Source: RGIG5579 sp045602025
Lineage (GTDB): Bacteria > Bacillota > Clostridia > Oscillospirales > SIG627
DNA length: 32,764 nucleotides
Assembly (NCBI GenBank): GCA_045602025.1
Contig: JAZSAT010000045.1
Span: 1 to 32,764, forward strand
Direction: 5' to 3'
A model generated the notes under the pieces. That model did not search any database. It was not told the DNA's origin and worked only from the letters and a program-made list of their open reading frames with translations. Below are positions 7,509 to 16,435 of the stretch, in pieces (within the stretch, counting starts at the first letter, position 1; every line of letters begins with the position of its first letter). Both the position numbers and the translations under genes were made by a program.

Positions 7509-8360
7509 ATGATCCATAAAACAATTCCACTCCCCTTTGAAGGAAAAAACAACGGGGCCCTCACCCTTTACTGCCAAACACCCAACGAAGGACAGTTGAT
7601 ACAACACCGCACCACGATTCTTGTCATTCCCGGCGGTGGTTACGGCTCTGTTTCTTACCGTGAAGCGGAATGTGTTGCTTTAAAATTCTGTTCGGAAGGC
7701 TACAACGCTGCAGTTTTAGATTACAGCGTTTATCCCGATGCACTTTTTCCCCAAAGTCTGTGTGAAGCCTCTCTTGCCATTGCCCATTTAAAAGAAAACG
7801 CAAAGGAATACAACATTGATCCCGAAAAGATCGTCACCTGCGGCTTTTCTGCCGGCGGTCATCTTGCTCTTTCTCTGGGTGCTTTCTGGAATGAAAAATG
7901 GCTATCTGATAGAACCGGAAAAGAAAATGCTCTTCTCCGTCCCGCAGCCCAGATCCTTTGTTATCCAGTGGTAAGCTCCGATCCGAAAATTGCTCACTTA
8001 AGATCCTTTGAACGTATTTTGGGTGAAAATCCCAAGGAAGAATACAAAAAGCTGGTTTCTCTTGAGAATCAGGTAAGCGAAAATATGCCCGCCACCTTCC
8101 TTTGGTCTTCCTTTACCGATACCGTAGTTCCTTGCGAAAATTCCCTAATCCTCGCACAAAAATTAAAAGAGAAAAATATCCCTTTGGAGTTTCATCTTTA
8201 CGGCTGGGCTCCCCACGGACTTTCTCTTGCCAACAAAACGGTGCAAACTGTGAAAAACCTGGAACTGCCTCCCCAGAACAGTCACGACAATCCTCACGTT
8301 GCCACCTGGTTCCCCCTTTGTATCCAGTGGCTTGACTTCGTTTTTGACGGTGCAAAATAG
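7509..8360 (+). CDS. Alpha/beta-hydrolase, esterase/lipase (acetylesterase-like)
   Basis: This 283-residue protein of the BD-FAE/Aes-like hydrolase group has an oxyanion-hole GGGYG at 42-46, the nucleophile elbow GFSAGGH with S114, a candidate acid at D204 in SFTDTVVP, and H236 in WAPHGLSL. There is no signal peptide, so it acts in the cytoplasm. Enzymes of this group commonly remove acetyl or other short acyl groups from sugars or oligosaccharides. Start: ATG at 7509 after AAAAGGAGG. It has its own promoter and terminator, so it is not co-transcribed with the DUF4838 array that follows in the same direction. Proximity still makes a shared carbohydrate substrate plausible (inference). Confidence 0.88.
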   Translation: MIHKTIPLPFEGKNNGALTLYCQTPNEGQLIQHRTTILVIPGGGYGSVSYREAECVALKFCSEGYNAAVLDYSVYPDALFPQSLCEASLAIAHLKENAKEYNIDPEKIVTCGFSAGGHLALSLGAFWNEKWLSDRTGKENALLRPAAQILCYPVVSSDPKIAHLRSFERILGENPKEEYKKLVSLENQVSENMPATFLWSSFTDTVVPCENSLILAQKLKEKNIPLEFHLYGWAPHGLSLANKTVQTVKNLELPPQNSHDNPHVATWFPLCIQWLDFVFDGAK

Positions 8361-8368
8361 ATACAAAA

Positions 8369-8398
8369 AGCCGAGACAAAAGTCTCGGCTTCTTTTTT
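8369..8398 (+). terminator. Terminator of the alpha/beta-hydrolase gene
   Basis: AGCCGAGAC (8369-8377) and GTCTCGGCT (8382-8390) form a perfect 9-bp stem with an AAAA loop, followed by TCTTTTTT. Confidence 0.92.
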
Positions 8399-8441
8399 AT
8401 AAATAAAAAAGAAAAAGAATCCAACAAATATCCAAAAAGCC

Positions 8442-8471
8442 TTGACCCGCCCTTTTTATTCGTGGTATCAT
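8442..8471 (+). promoter_or_regulatory. Sigma-A promoter of the four-gene DUF4838 operon
   Basis: TTGACC (8442-8447), an 18-base spacer and TATCAT (8466-8471). The first ATG follows at 8519, behind AAGGAG at 8507-8512. Confidence 0.7.
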
Positions 8472-8476
8472 AAAGT

Positions 8477-8490
8477 AGTATATCTATACT
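8477..8490. promoter_or_regulatory. Palindrome at the transcription start of the DUF4838 operon, candidate operator
   Basis: AGTATA-TC-TATACT is a perfect 6+6 palindrome located 6-19 bases downstream of the -10 box, where a bound repressor would block initiation. The GTATA/TATAC core resembles operators of several one-component repressor families. No regulator gene is adjacent. Confidence 0.4.
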
Positions 8491-8518
8491 GTGCACTTTG
8501 TATTTCAAGGAGAAAAAT

Positions 8519-10471
8519 ATGCTAACCATCAAAAAAGTTCGTGCCCACCATGTCATCGATTTTGCTGCGGAAGAACTGAAGGAATACCTTCGTATGATGA
8601 TGCCGGAAGACGGTGAGATCGACATCGTTTTCGATCCCGAAGCAAAAGACGGATTTCGACTCGGACTGCTTGAGGACTTCGGTCTGGAAAATGAAGCAGA
8701 AGACCCCTATCTTGACGATGTGATCCATGTAGACACCACCCCCGAGGGCGGTATTCTTGCAGGCTCCAATCCCAGAAGCATTCTTTTTGCCGTATATCGC
8801 TTCTTGCGTGAGAACGGTTGCCGTTGGCTCTACCCCGGTGTAGACGGTGACTATGTTCCCGTAAAGCCCATTGAGGCAGTAAAATACCACAAGATACCCG
8901 ACCACAGATTCCGCGGATTTTGCAATGAAGGCGCAGAAAGCCAGCAGTGTATGATGGAAACCATCGATTTTTACGCAAAGTTGGAACTGAATGTATATAT
9001 GCTGGAATTCAAAAATCCCTTTGAATACTACAACACCTACTACAGCCACGCGGGCAACCTTGACAACCGTGTTCCCGAGCCCGTTCCCACCTGGCAGACC
9101 TTCCAGTGGAAGAGAATGTGTGAGACGGAAATGGCAAAAAGAGGACTTATGTTCCACGATATGGGTCACGGCTGGTCTGCCGACCCCTTTGGCATGGACA
9201 CCTCCGACCGCAAGGGCTGGAAGGACGGCACCACAAAGCTGACTGATTATCAGAGAAGCATTCTTGCTTTGCGCGGCGGAAAAAGAGAGCTTTACAGAAG
9301 CGACCCTCAGTGGACAAACCTTTGCTACTCCCGTCCCGATGTAAGAAGCACTATGGCAGATGCGGTGGTGGAATATGCAAAGAATCACGGAAATGTAGAT
9401 TATCTCCATGTTTGGCTGGGTGATTTTTCCAACAACCACTGTGAATGTGAAGAATGTCAAAAATATCCCCCTTCCGACTGGTATATGATGCTGATGAACG
9501 AGATCGACGAAAAGCTCACGGCAGCAGAACTTGAAACGCGTATCGTTTTCATTGCTTATGTGGATACCCTGTTTGCTCCCACAAAAGTGGTTCTGAACAA
9601 TCCTAAGAGATTTTCCATGCTCTTTGCACCCATTTCCCGTTCTTATTGCAGTAGCATCACCGAAGACAGCGTGATCCCCGAGCCGAAAAAATATGTTCGC
9701 AATGCTTGGGAAAAGCCTGTCACTATGGAAGAAAATCTTGCCCTTTTAAAGGAATGGTTCAAGCTCTGGAAGGGTGACAACTTTACTTACGAATATCACT
9801 TTTGGCGTCATCAGGTGAAGGATCCGGGCGGTCAATATATTGCACGCCGCCTCTATGAAGATGTTCAGGGACTGAAATTTATAAATATGAACGGCTGTGT
9901 GGAGGACGGCTCCCAGAGAAGCTTCTTCCCCAACGGATTCCCTGTTTACATTTACGCAGAAACGCTGATGAACCGAGAATGCGACTATGAAAAAGTGCGC
10001 GAGGACTATTTCTCCCACATTTACGGAGAAGATTGGAAAGAAGCACTTTCCCTTCTCAGCCGTATTTCCCAAATAAATGATTTTGCCTTCTTAGAGGGTG
10101 AAAAAAGCATTGATAATACTGTTTCCCTTTACTACGACCCCAAACAAGTACCCAATTACGAAAAATTTGCCGAACTTGCAAGCGAAGAAAGAGCGCTTGT
10201 TGCAAAGCATATGAATATGCCAACCCGTGTACAAACCGTTTCCTGGCGTCTTCTCGGTTATCATGCAACCTACCTTGAACTTTTCGCAGAAGTGATCATT
10301 GCAAAAGCCAAGGGTCACAACTTCAAGACCGTTGAGCTTTTGAAAAAGTTCAAAAAGGAATTCGGCAAATACGAGATCGAAATTGAACGCTACTATGACC
10401 ACGGCAATACCTGCGCAAGTTTAAACAACCTGGTAGCAAGGCCGCAACCCAACAACATTATTTTTGTATAA
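8519..10471 (+). CDS. DUF4838-type putative glycoside-hydrolase-like protein, copy 1 of 4
   Basis: This 650-residue protein has three parts: an N-terminal alpha/beta domain (about 1-120) with VIDFAAEELKEYLRMM and the GCRWLYPGVDGDYVP block; a TIM-barrel-like core (about 125-480) opening at HRFRGFCNEGAESQQ; and a helical C-terminal region. The core holds H213/H217 in HDMGHGW, the cysteine motif C308-x-C310-x-x-C313, and FIAYVDTLFAP, YEYHFWRHQ and VEDGSQRSFF. These are marks I associate with the DUF4838 family, whose N-terminus resembles that of GH67/GH20 enzymes. No signal peptide is present, so it is cytoplasmic. Start: ATG at 8519; an in-frame TTG at 8498 lies upstream of the ribosome site. 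Odd point: N458 stands where the other three copies have Asp (DGFVEDG). Function unknown. Confidence 0.8.
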   Translation: MLTIKKVRAHHVIDFAAEELKEYLRMMMPEDGEIDIVFDPEAKDGFRLGLLEDFGLENEAEDPYLDDVIHVDTTPEGGILAGSNPRSILFAVYRFLRENGCRWLYPGVDGDYVPVKPIEAVKYHKIPDHRFRGFCNEGAESQQCMMETIDFYAKLELNVYMLEFKNPFEYYNTYYSHAGNLDNRVPEPVPTWQTFQWKRMCETEMAKRGLMFHDMGHGWSADPFGMDTSDRKGWKDGTTKLTDYQRSILALRGGKRELYRSDPQWTNLCYSRPDVRSTMADAVVEYAKNHGNVDYLHVWLGDFSNNHCECEECQKYPPSDWYMMLMNEIDEKLTAAELETRIVFIAYVDTLFAPTKVVLNNPKRFSMLFAPISRSYCSSITEDSVIPEPKKYVRNAWEKPVTMEENLALLKEWFKLWKGDNFTYEYHFWRHQVKDPGGQYIARRLYEDVQGLKFINMNGCVEDGSQRSFFPNGFPVYIYAETLMNRECDYEKVREDYFSHIYGEDWKEALSLLSRISQINDFAFLEGEKSIDNTVSLYYDPKQVPNYEKFAELASEERALVAKHMNMPTRVQTVSWRLLGYHATYLELFAEVIIAKAKGHNFKTVELLKKFKKEFGKYEIEIERYYDHGNTCASLNNLVARPQPNNIIFV

Positions 10472-10495
10472 AAGTGTAATACCGAGGAAAGAGAT

Positions 10496-12442
10496 ATGTT
10501 TTACATCAAAAAAATGCGCTGTGACCATGTGATCGATCACGCCGCAGAGGAGCTGAAAAAATACCTCCGTATGATGATGCCCGACGAAGGAGATGTTGCC
10601 ATCTCCTTTGAGCCCGATGCCAAGGACGGCTTCCGCCTCGGGCTACTCGAGGATTTTGGGCTGGAAAACGAAGCGAAAGATGCCCGCCTTGACGATGTGA
10701 TCCATGTAGATGCAGGCTTTGACGGCGGTATTCTTGCCGGCTCCAATATGCGCAGTATTCTTTTTGCCGTATACCGCTTGTTGCGCGAAAACGGTTGCCG
10801 CTGGCTTTACCCCGGTAGTGACGGTGACTATGTTCCCGTAAAGAATGTCGAACGCGTAAAATATCACAAGATGGCTTCTCACAGATTCCGCGGCTTCTGC
10901 AACGAAGGAACCGAAAGCCAGAGATGCATGATCGATGCGGCTGACTACTACGCCAAGCTTGAGATGAATGTATATATGCTGGAATTTTTTGTTCCCGATA
11001 CCTATTACGAACGCTATTACAACCACACCTTTAACGATAAAAACCGTCGTCCCGAGCCCATTACCCGTCAGCAGATCGTGCAGTTCAAGCGTATGACGGA
11101 AACAGAGATCGCAAAAAGAGGACTTATGTTCCACGATATCGGACACGGCTGGAACGATACGCCCTTCGGCTTTGGCGATCTTCCTGCCGGAAAGCACAAG
11201 GCAAAGGATGTAGGTATTCCGCAGGAAACCATCGATCTGATGGCAGAAGTGGACGGTGTAAGAGATCTGTGGCACGGTGAGTCGTATCTGACCAATATGT
11301 GCTACTCAAAGCCCGAGGTTCGCAGCAGAATGAGCGACGCGGTGGTAGAATATGCCAAAACCCACAGCAACTCCGATTATCTGCATGTTTGGCTTGCAGA
11401 CGGAAAAGCAAACCACTGCGAATGCGAAGAGTGCCAAAAGCATATCCCCTCCGACTGGTATATGCTTTTGATGAATGAAATTGATGAAAAACTCACTGCG
11501 GCAGGGCTTGATACCCGCATTGTATTTATCGCTTATGTAGATACCCTGTTTGCACCCGAAGAGTTCACCATCAAGAACCCGGATCGCTTCTCTCTTTTGT
11601 ATGCACCGGTTTCCCGCTCCTACACCTCCAGTATTACAGAAGACACGGTGATCCCGGAGCCGCATAAATACATTCGAAACAAATGGACTACCCCTGTAGG
11701 TGCTGAGGAAAACCTTGCGCTTTTAAACGCTTGGAAAAAGGTTTGGAAGGGACCTGTTTTCTGCTACGAATATCATTTCTGGCGCCATCAGTTCTGCGAC
11801 CCCGGTGGAATGGAATTTGCCAAGAGAATTTATGAAGATATTCGCGGAATCAAGTATATGGGAATTGACGGCTTTGTGGAAGACGGCTCTCAGAGAAGTG
11901 CCTTTCCCAACTCCTTCCCCATTTATGTATATGCAAACACCTTGATGGACCGCGAGATCTCCTTCGAGGATCTGAAAGAAGACTACTTCTCTCACATCTA
12001 CGGCAAAAAATGGAAAGAAGCAGTAGACCTTCTTCAGCGCATCAGCTATGCCTTTGATTTTGCCTGGATGGAGGGCGAAAAAAGCAAAGACGAAAGCATT
12101 TCCGTTTTCTACGATCCGGCACGCGTCTCTCGCCTTGAAAAAATAATGGAGCTTGCCGCAGAAGAAAGAAGACTTGCGGATGAAAACTTCTCTTCCCCGA
12201 TTCGTACACAGACCATTTCCTGGAAGCTGCTTCTCTACCACGCCTCCTTCTGCGAAGCCTTTGCAAGGGTTGCTATTGAAAAAGCGGCAGGACGCAACTT
12301 CAGTGCCATTGATGAAGCAAAGAAATTCTACCACGAGATCGGAAAATTCGAATGGGATATTGAGCCCTACTACGATCACTGCCTTGCATGCCGCGTGGTA
12401 GAACAAATGGTCAGACGCCCCAAGGGAATTATACTTATATGA
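10496..12442 (+). CDS. DUF4838-type putative glycoside-hydrolase-like protein, copy 2 of 4
   Basis: This 648-residue paralogue of copy 1 starts 24 bases after it, with GAGGAAAGAG as ribosome site. All landmark blocks are kept: GCRWLYPGSDGDYVP, HRFRGFCNEGTESQ, HDIGHGW, NHCECEECQK, FIAYVDTLFAP, YEYHFWRHQ and DGFVEDGSQRS. It is the most divergent copy. The N-terminal AEELKKYLRMM is preceded by VIDHA instead of VIDFA; the stretch after NVYMLEF differs in sequence and length (GDLPAGKHKAKDVGIPQE); and SAFPNSF replaces the aromatic-rich SFFPNGF of the others. No signal peptide. It may act on a related substrate with a differently shaped pocket (inference). Confidence 0.8.
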   Translation: MFYIKKMRCDHVIDHAAEELKKYLRMMMPDEGDVAISFEPDAKDGFRLGLLEDFGLENEAKDARLDDVIHVDAGFDGGILAGSNMRSILFAVYRLLRENGCRWLYPGSDGDYVPVKNVERVKYHKMASHRFRGFCNEGTESQRCMIDAADYYAKLEMNVYMLEFFVPDTYYERYYNHTFNDKNRRPEPITRQQIVQFKRMTETEIAKRGLMFHDIGHGWNDTPFGFGDLPAGKHKAKDVGIPQETIDLMAEVDGVRDLWHGESYLTNMCYSKPEVRSRMSDAVVEYAKTHSNSDYLHVWLADGKANHCECEECQKHIPSDWYMLLMNEIDEKLTAAGLDTRIVFIAYVDTLFAPEEFTIKNPDRFSLLYAPVSRSYTSSITEDTVIPEPHKYIRNKWTTPVGAEENLALLNAWKKVWKGPVFCYEYHFWRHQFCDPGGMEFAKRIYEDIRGIKYMGIDGFVEDGSQRSAFPNSFPIYVYANTLMDREISFEDLKEDYFSHIYGKKWKEAVDLLQRISYAFDFAWMEGEKSKDESISVFYDPARVSRLEKIMELAAEERRLADENFSSPIRTQTISWKLLLYHASFCEAFARVAIEKAAGRNFSAIDEAKKFYHEIGKFEWDIEPYYDHCLACRVVEQMVRRPKGIILI

Positions 12443-12459
12443 TGATTAAGGAGCAACCG

Positions 12460-14418
12460 ATGTATTTTCAAATTAAAAAAATCCGTGCCGATCATGTAAT
12501 TGATTTTGCGGCAGAGGAACTGAAAAAATATCTTCGCATGATGATGCCCGAGGCCGGCGACATTGATATTTTATTTGACCCTGAAGCAAAAGACGGCTTC
12601 CGTCTCGGACTGCTTGAGGACTTCGGTCTGGAAAACGAAGCGGAAGACCCTTATCTTGACGATGTAGTCCATATCGATACCGATGAAAAGGGTGGAATCC
12701 TTGCAGGTTCAAACCTGAGAAGCGTTCTTTTTGCCGTATACCGCTTTTTAAAGCTCAATGGCTGCAGATGGCTGTATCCCGGTGTTGACGGGGAATTTAT
12801 CCCTATGAAGGACATTACGCCTCAAAAGTATCACAAAATGGCTGATCACAGATTCCGCGGTCACTGCAATGAAGGCGCGGAAAATCAGCAGTGTATGCTG
12901 GAAACCATTGATTTTTATCCCAAACAGGAAATCAATGTGTATATGCTGGAATTTGACAATCCTTATGTCTATTACGACCTTTACTACAACCACAAATTTA
13001 ACGACAAAAACCGTCCTCCCGAAAAGGTTTCCAGAGAGACTGTTTTGCAGTGGAAAAGACAGTGTGAAGCAGAAATCTCAAAAAGAGGTCTTATGTTCCA
13101 CGATATGGGTCACGGTTGGACTGCCGAACCCTTCGGGATTGACTCTGCCGAAGGCTGGATAAGGCGCGAAGTTTCTTTAACCGAAGAGCAAAAGACCTAT
13201 CTTGCCGAAATCAAGGGAGAAAGAAAGCTTTGCGGCGGAATCGCCCTAAATACAAACCTTTGCATGTCAAATCCCAAGGTTCGTACCACGATGGCAGACA
13301 GCATTGTAGAGTACGCAAGAAAGCATAAAAATGTAGATTATCTGCACGTTTGGCTGGCAGACGGCACGAGAAACCACTGCGAATGTGATGAGTGCCGGAA
13401 AATGCGCCCCACCGATTACTATATGATGATCATGAACGAGGTCGATGAAAAGCTTACCTTGCTTAATCTCGACACGCGTATCGTTTTCATTGCATACTAC
13501 GATTCCCTGTTTGCACCCGAGAAGATCAAAATCAACAACCCCAAGCGTTTTTCTCTTCTCTATGCACCCATTACCCGTTCCTATACGGCAAGTGTAACAA
13601 AGGATACCGTGGCTGTGCCTCCTTTGGATTACATCAGAAACGCCTGGAAGGTGCCAAAAAAGGCAGAAGAAAATCTTGGATACCTGAAAGCCTGGCAAAA
13701 AATGTGGCCCGGACCTTGCTTCTCTTACGAATATCACTTCTGGAGACACCAATATTTGGATCCCGGTGGAATGGAGCTTGCAAAAAGAATTTATGAAGAT
13801 ATTCTGGGTCTGGAATATATGGGTCTTGACGGCTTTGTAGAGGATGGCTCTCAGAGAAGCTTCTTCCCCAACGGCTTTGCCATTTATGTATATGCTGAGA
13901 CTCTTTGGAACAAGAGCCTTTCCTTTGAAGAGCTCCGGGAAGACTACTTCTCTCATATTTACGGCGACGACTGGAAGGATGCCGTTTCTTACTTGAATAA
14001 GATGAGCACTGCCTTTGACTTCGGCTTTATGGAAGGTGAAAAAAGCGAAAACACCGATGTTTCACTGTACTACAGACCCGCACAACAGAAAAAACTGGAA
14101 AGCGTGCGGGAGATCGCAGCAGAAGGCAGAAGCATTGCCGAAAAGCACATGCAGATGCCTACCCGTCCTCAGACCGTTTCCTGGAGGATGCTCTTAAAGC
14201 ACACAGAATACTGCGAAGGAATCTCTTCCTTTATGATCGAAAAATGCAAAGGTCACAACATCCACGCTCTTGAAATGTACCAAGCATTCTTCAATGACTT
14301 TGGAAAATACGAAATCGAGCTGGAACGGTACTATGATCAGTACCTTGCTTGCTATAGTTATTCCCGCTTTATGAATAAAGCAAACAAAATCAATATTCAG
14401 CCCGGTGGCGACGATTAA
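12460..14418 (+). CDS. DUF4838-type putative glycoside-hydrolase-like protein, copy 3 of 4
   Basis: This 652-residue paralogue begins 17 bases after copy 2. Start: ATG at 12460, placed 6 bases after TAAGGAG; the longer in-frame reading from 12388 runs back into copy 2 and was rejected. It is closest to copy 4. The two share VHIDTDEKGGILAGSN, HRFRGHCNEGAE (His where copies 1 and 2 have Phe), ALNTNLCMSNPKVRT, and a long identical C-terminal stretch around HMQMPTRPQTVSWRMLLKH. The core motifs HDMGHGW, NHCECDECRK, YEYHFWRHQ and DGFVEDGSQRSFF are intact. Local differences include FIAYYDSLFAP instead of FIAYVDTLFAP. It is cytoplasmic, without a signal peptide. Confidence 0.8.
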   Translation: MYFQIKKIRADHVIDFAAEELKKYLRMMMPEAGDIDILFDPEAKDGFRLGLLEDFGLENEAEDPYLDDVVHIDTDEKGGILAGSNLRSVLFAVYRFLKLNGCRWLYPGVDGEFIPMKDITPQKYHKMADHRFRGHCNEGAENQQCMLETIDFYPKQEINVYMLEFDNPYVYYDLYYNHKFNDKNRPPEKVSRETVLQWKRQCEAEISKRGLMFHDMGHGWTAEPFGIDSAEGWIRREVSLTEEQKTYLAEIKGERKLCGGIALNTNLCMSNPKVRTTMADSIVEYARKHKNVDYLHVWLADGTRNHCECDECRKMRPTDYYMMIMNEVDEKLTLLNLDTRIVFIAYYDSLFAPEKIKINNPKRFSLLYAPITRSYTASVTKDTVAVPPLDYIRNAWKVPKKAEENLGYLKAWQKMWPGPCFSYEYHFWRHQYLDPGGMELAKRIYEDILGLEYMGLDGFVEDGSQRSFFPNGFAIYVYAETLWNKSLSFEELREDYFSHIYGDDWKDAVSYLNKMSTAFDFGFMEGEKSENTDVSLYYRPAQQKKLESVREIAAEGRSIAEKHMQMPTRPQTVSWRMLLKHTEYCEGISSFMIEKCKGHNIHALEMYQAFFNDFGKYEIELERYYDQYLACYSYSRFMNKANKINIQPGGDD

Positions 14419-14429
14419 AGGAGTGAATT

Positions 14430-16394
14430 ATGTTTTTTGAAATTAAAAAGCTTCGTGCCGATCATGTGATCGATTTTGCAGCAGAGGAGCTGAAAAAGTA
14501 TCTTCGTATGATGATGCCCGAAGCAGGCGATGTGGAAATCATATTTGATCCCGAAGCAAAGGACGGCTTCCGTCTCGGACTGCTTGAAGATTTCGGCCTT
14601 GAAAACGAAGCAGAGGATCCTTATCTTGACGATGTAGTCCATATCGATACCGATGAAAAGGGCGGAATCCTTGCAGGCTCCAATATGCGAAGCATTCTCT
14701 TTGCCGTATACCGCTTTTTGCGCCTGAACGGATGCAGATGGCTGTACCCCGGTGTTGACGGAGAATTCATCCCCATGAAGGATATTACGCCTCAAAAGTA
14801 TCACAAAATGGCCGACCACAGATTCCGCGGTCACTGCAACGAAGGCGCGGAAAGCCAGCAGTGCATGCTGGAAACCATTGATTTCTATGCAAAGCAGGAA
14901 ATCAATGTATATATGATCGAATTCGATAACCCCGCATACTACTATGACTCTTATTACAACCACCGTTTTAATAAGAGGCATCGTCCCGCAGAGCCTGTAT
15001 CTCACGATCAGGTCAAGCAATGGAAAAGGCAGTGTGAAGCGGAGATTGCAAAGCGCGGACTTCAGTTCCACGATATGGGTCACGGCTGGACTGCAGAGCC
15101 CTTCGGAATCAGCTCTACCGACGGCTGGACCAAGCACGACGACAGTTTCTTGACCGATGAGCAAAGAAGCTATCTTGCCGAGATGGGTGGCAAAAGAGGT
15201 CTTCGCGGCGGTGTTGCTCTGAATACCAACCTTTGCATGTCAAATCCCAAGGTGCGTACCATAATGGCAAAGAGCATTGCCGAATATGCAAAAAACCACA
15301 AGAACGTATCCTACCTTCACGTTTGGCTGGCTGACGGAACAAGAAACCACTGCGAATGCGAAGAATGCAGGAAAATGCGTCCCTCCGACTTCTACATGAT
15401 GATCATGAATGAGCTTGACGAATATCTTACCGAGATGAAGCTTGATACCCGCGTTGTCTTCATCGCTTATGTGGATACCCTCTTTGCTCCTCAAAAGATC
15501 ACCATTAAGAATCCCAAGCGCTTTTCCCTTCTCTATGCCCCTATCACTCGTGTTTATACAGAAAGCATTACCGAAAACAGCGTAATCCCCGAACCGCCTG
15601 AATATGAGCGTAATGCTTGGGCATATCCCAAGGGAGCAGAAGAAAATCTCGCATTCCTGAGAGATTGGCAGAAAAATTGGAACGGCCCTTGCTTCTCCTA
15701 TGAATACCACTTCTGGAAGCATCAGTATTTTGATCTGGGCGGTATTGAGATTGCAAAGAGAATCTACGAGGACATTCAGAGTCTTCGCTTTGCCGGGCTT
15801 GACGGCTTTGTGGAGGACGGTTCCCAGAGAAGCTTCTGGCCCAACGGTTTTGCTATTTACCTTTATGCAGAAGCCTTGATCCACCGCGATATGCCCTTTG
15901 AAGAAATTGCGGAAGACTACTTCTCTCACATCTACGGAGAAGATTGGAAGGACGCTTATTCTTATCTGCAGAAAATGGGTATTGCAGGCGACTTTGCATA
16001 CATTTCCGGCAGAAAGAGCAAAAACCCCGATATCTCTCTCCGCTACAATCCCGATATGAAAGAAAAGCTTGAGAGCGTTTTCGAGCTTGCCGCAGAAGGC
16101 AGAAGCATTGTCGCAAAGCATATGCAGATGCCCACCCGTCCTCAGACCGTTTCCTGGAGAATGCTCCTGAAGCATACCGAATACTGCGAAGGCATTGCTA
16201 CCTTTATGCTGGAAAAATGCCAGGGCCACAACCACAAAGCACTGGATATGGGTATGGAATTCTTCCTGGAGTTCGGAAAATACGAATTTGAGCTTGAGCG
16301 TTACTACGACCACTTCCTGGCAGCGGAAAGCTATATAAAGTTCCTGCGCGATATTAAAAAAGTCGCCGTACTCCAAACAGACGGCGAAAACTAA
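14430..16394 (+). CDS. DUF4838-type putative glycoside-hydrolase-like protein, copy 4 of 4
   Basis: This 654-residue paralogue starts 11 bases after copy 3, behind AAAGGAGTG. Its N-terminal 150 residues are nearly the same as copy 3, at DNA as well as protein level, so these two arose by the most recent duplication or by gene conversion. Blocks present: HRFRGHCNEGAESQQ, FHDMGHGW, NHCECEECRK, FIAYVDTLFAP and DGFVEDGSQRSFW. Differences: WKHQ in place of WRHQ, DLGG in place of DPGG, and ISGRKSKNPDISL in the C-terminal region in place of MEGEKSENTDVSL. It is the last gene of the array and is followed 7 bases later by the A-run of a strong terminator. Confidence 0.8.
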   Translation: MFFEIKKLRADHVIDFAAEELKKYLRMMMPEAGDVEIIFDPEAKDGFRLGLLEDFGLENEAEDPYLDDVVHIDTDEKGGILAGSNMRSILFAVYRFLRLNGCRWLYPGVDGEFIPMKDITPQKYHKMADHRFRGHCNEGAESQQCMLETIDFYAKQEINVYMIEFDNPAYYYDSYYNHRFNKRHRPAEPVSHDQVKQWKRQCEAEIAKRGLQFHDMGHGWTAEPFGISSTDGWTKHDDSFLTDEQRSYLAEMGGKRGLRGGVALNTNLCMSNPKVRTIMAKSIAEYAKNHKNVSYLHVWLADGTRNHCECEECRKMRPSDFYMMIMNELDEYLTEMKLDTRVVFIAYVDTLFAPQKITIKNPKRFSLLYAPITRVYTESITENSVIPEPPEYERNAWAYPKGAEENLAFLRDWQKNWNGPCFSYEYHFWKHQYFDLGGIEIAKRIYEDIQSLRFAGLDGFVEDGSQRSFWPNGFAIYLYAEALIHRDMPFEEIAEDYFSHIYGEDWKDAYSYLQKMGIAGDFAYISGRKSKNPDISLRYNPDMKEKLESVFELAAEGRSIVAKHMQMPTRPQTVSWRMLLKHTEYCEGIATFMLEKCQGHNHKALDMGMEFFLEFGKYEFELERYYDHFLAAESYIKFLRDIKKVAVLQTDGEN

Positions 16395-16400
16395 GCAAAA

Positions 16401-16430
16401 AAAGAAAAGCCCCTCTGGGCTTTTCTTTTT
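16401..16430. terminator. Bidirectional terminator closing the DUF4838 operon and the SulP operon
   Basis: AAAGAAAAGCCC (16401-16412) and GGGCTTTTCTTT (16417-16428) form a perfect 12-bp stem with a CTCT loop, followed by T-runs on the plus strand and flanked by an A-run on the other side. The converging SulP gene ends at 16436. Confidence 0.9.
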
Positions 16431-16435
16431 TATAT

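Noticed and set aside
12388..12459. Longer start for DUF4838 copy 3
   Set aside because: The extension lies inside the end of copy 2 and upstream of a clear TAAGGAG; the other three copies begin at the equivalent of 12460.
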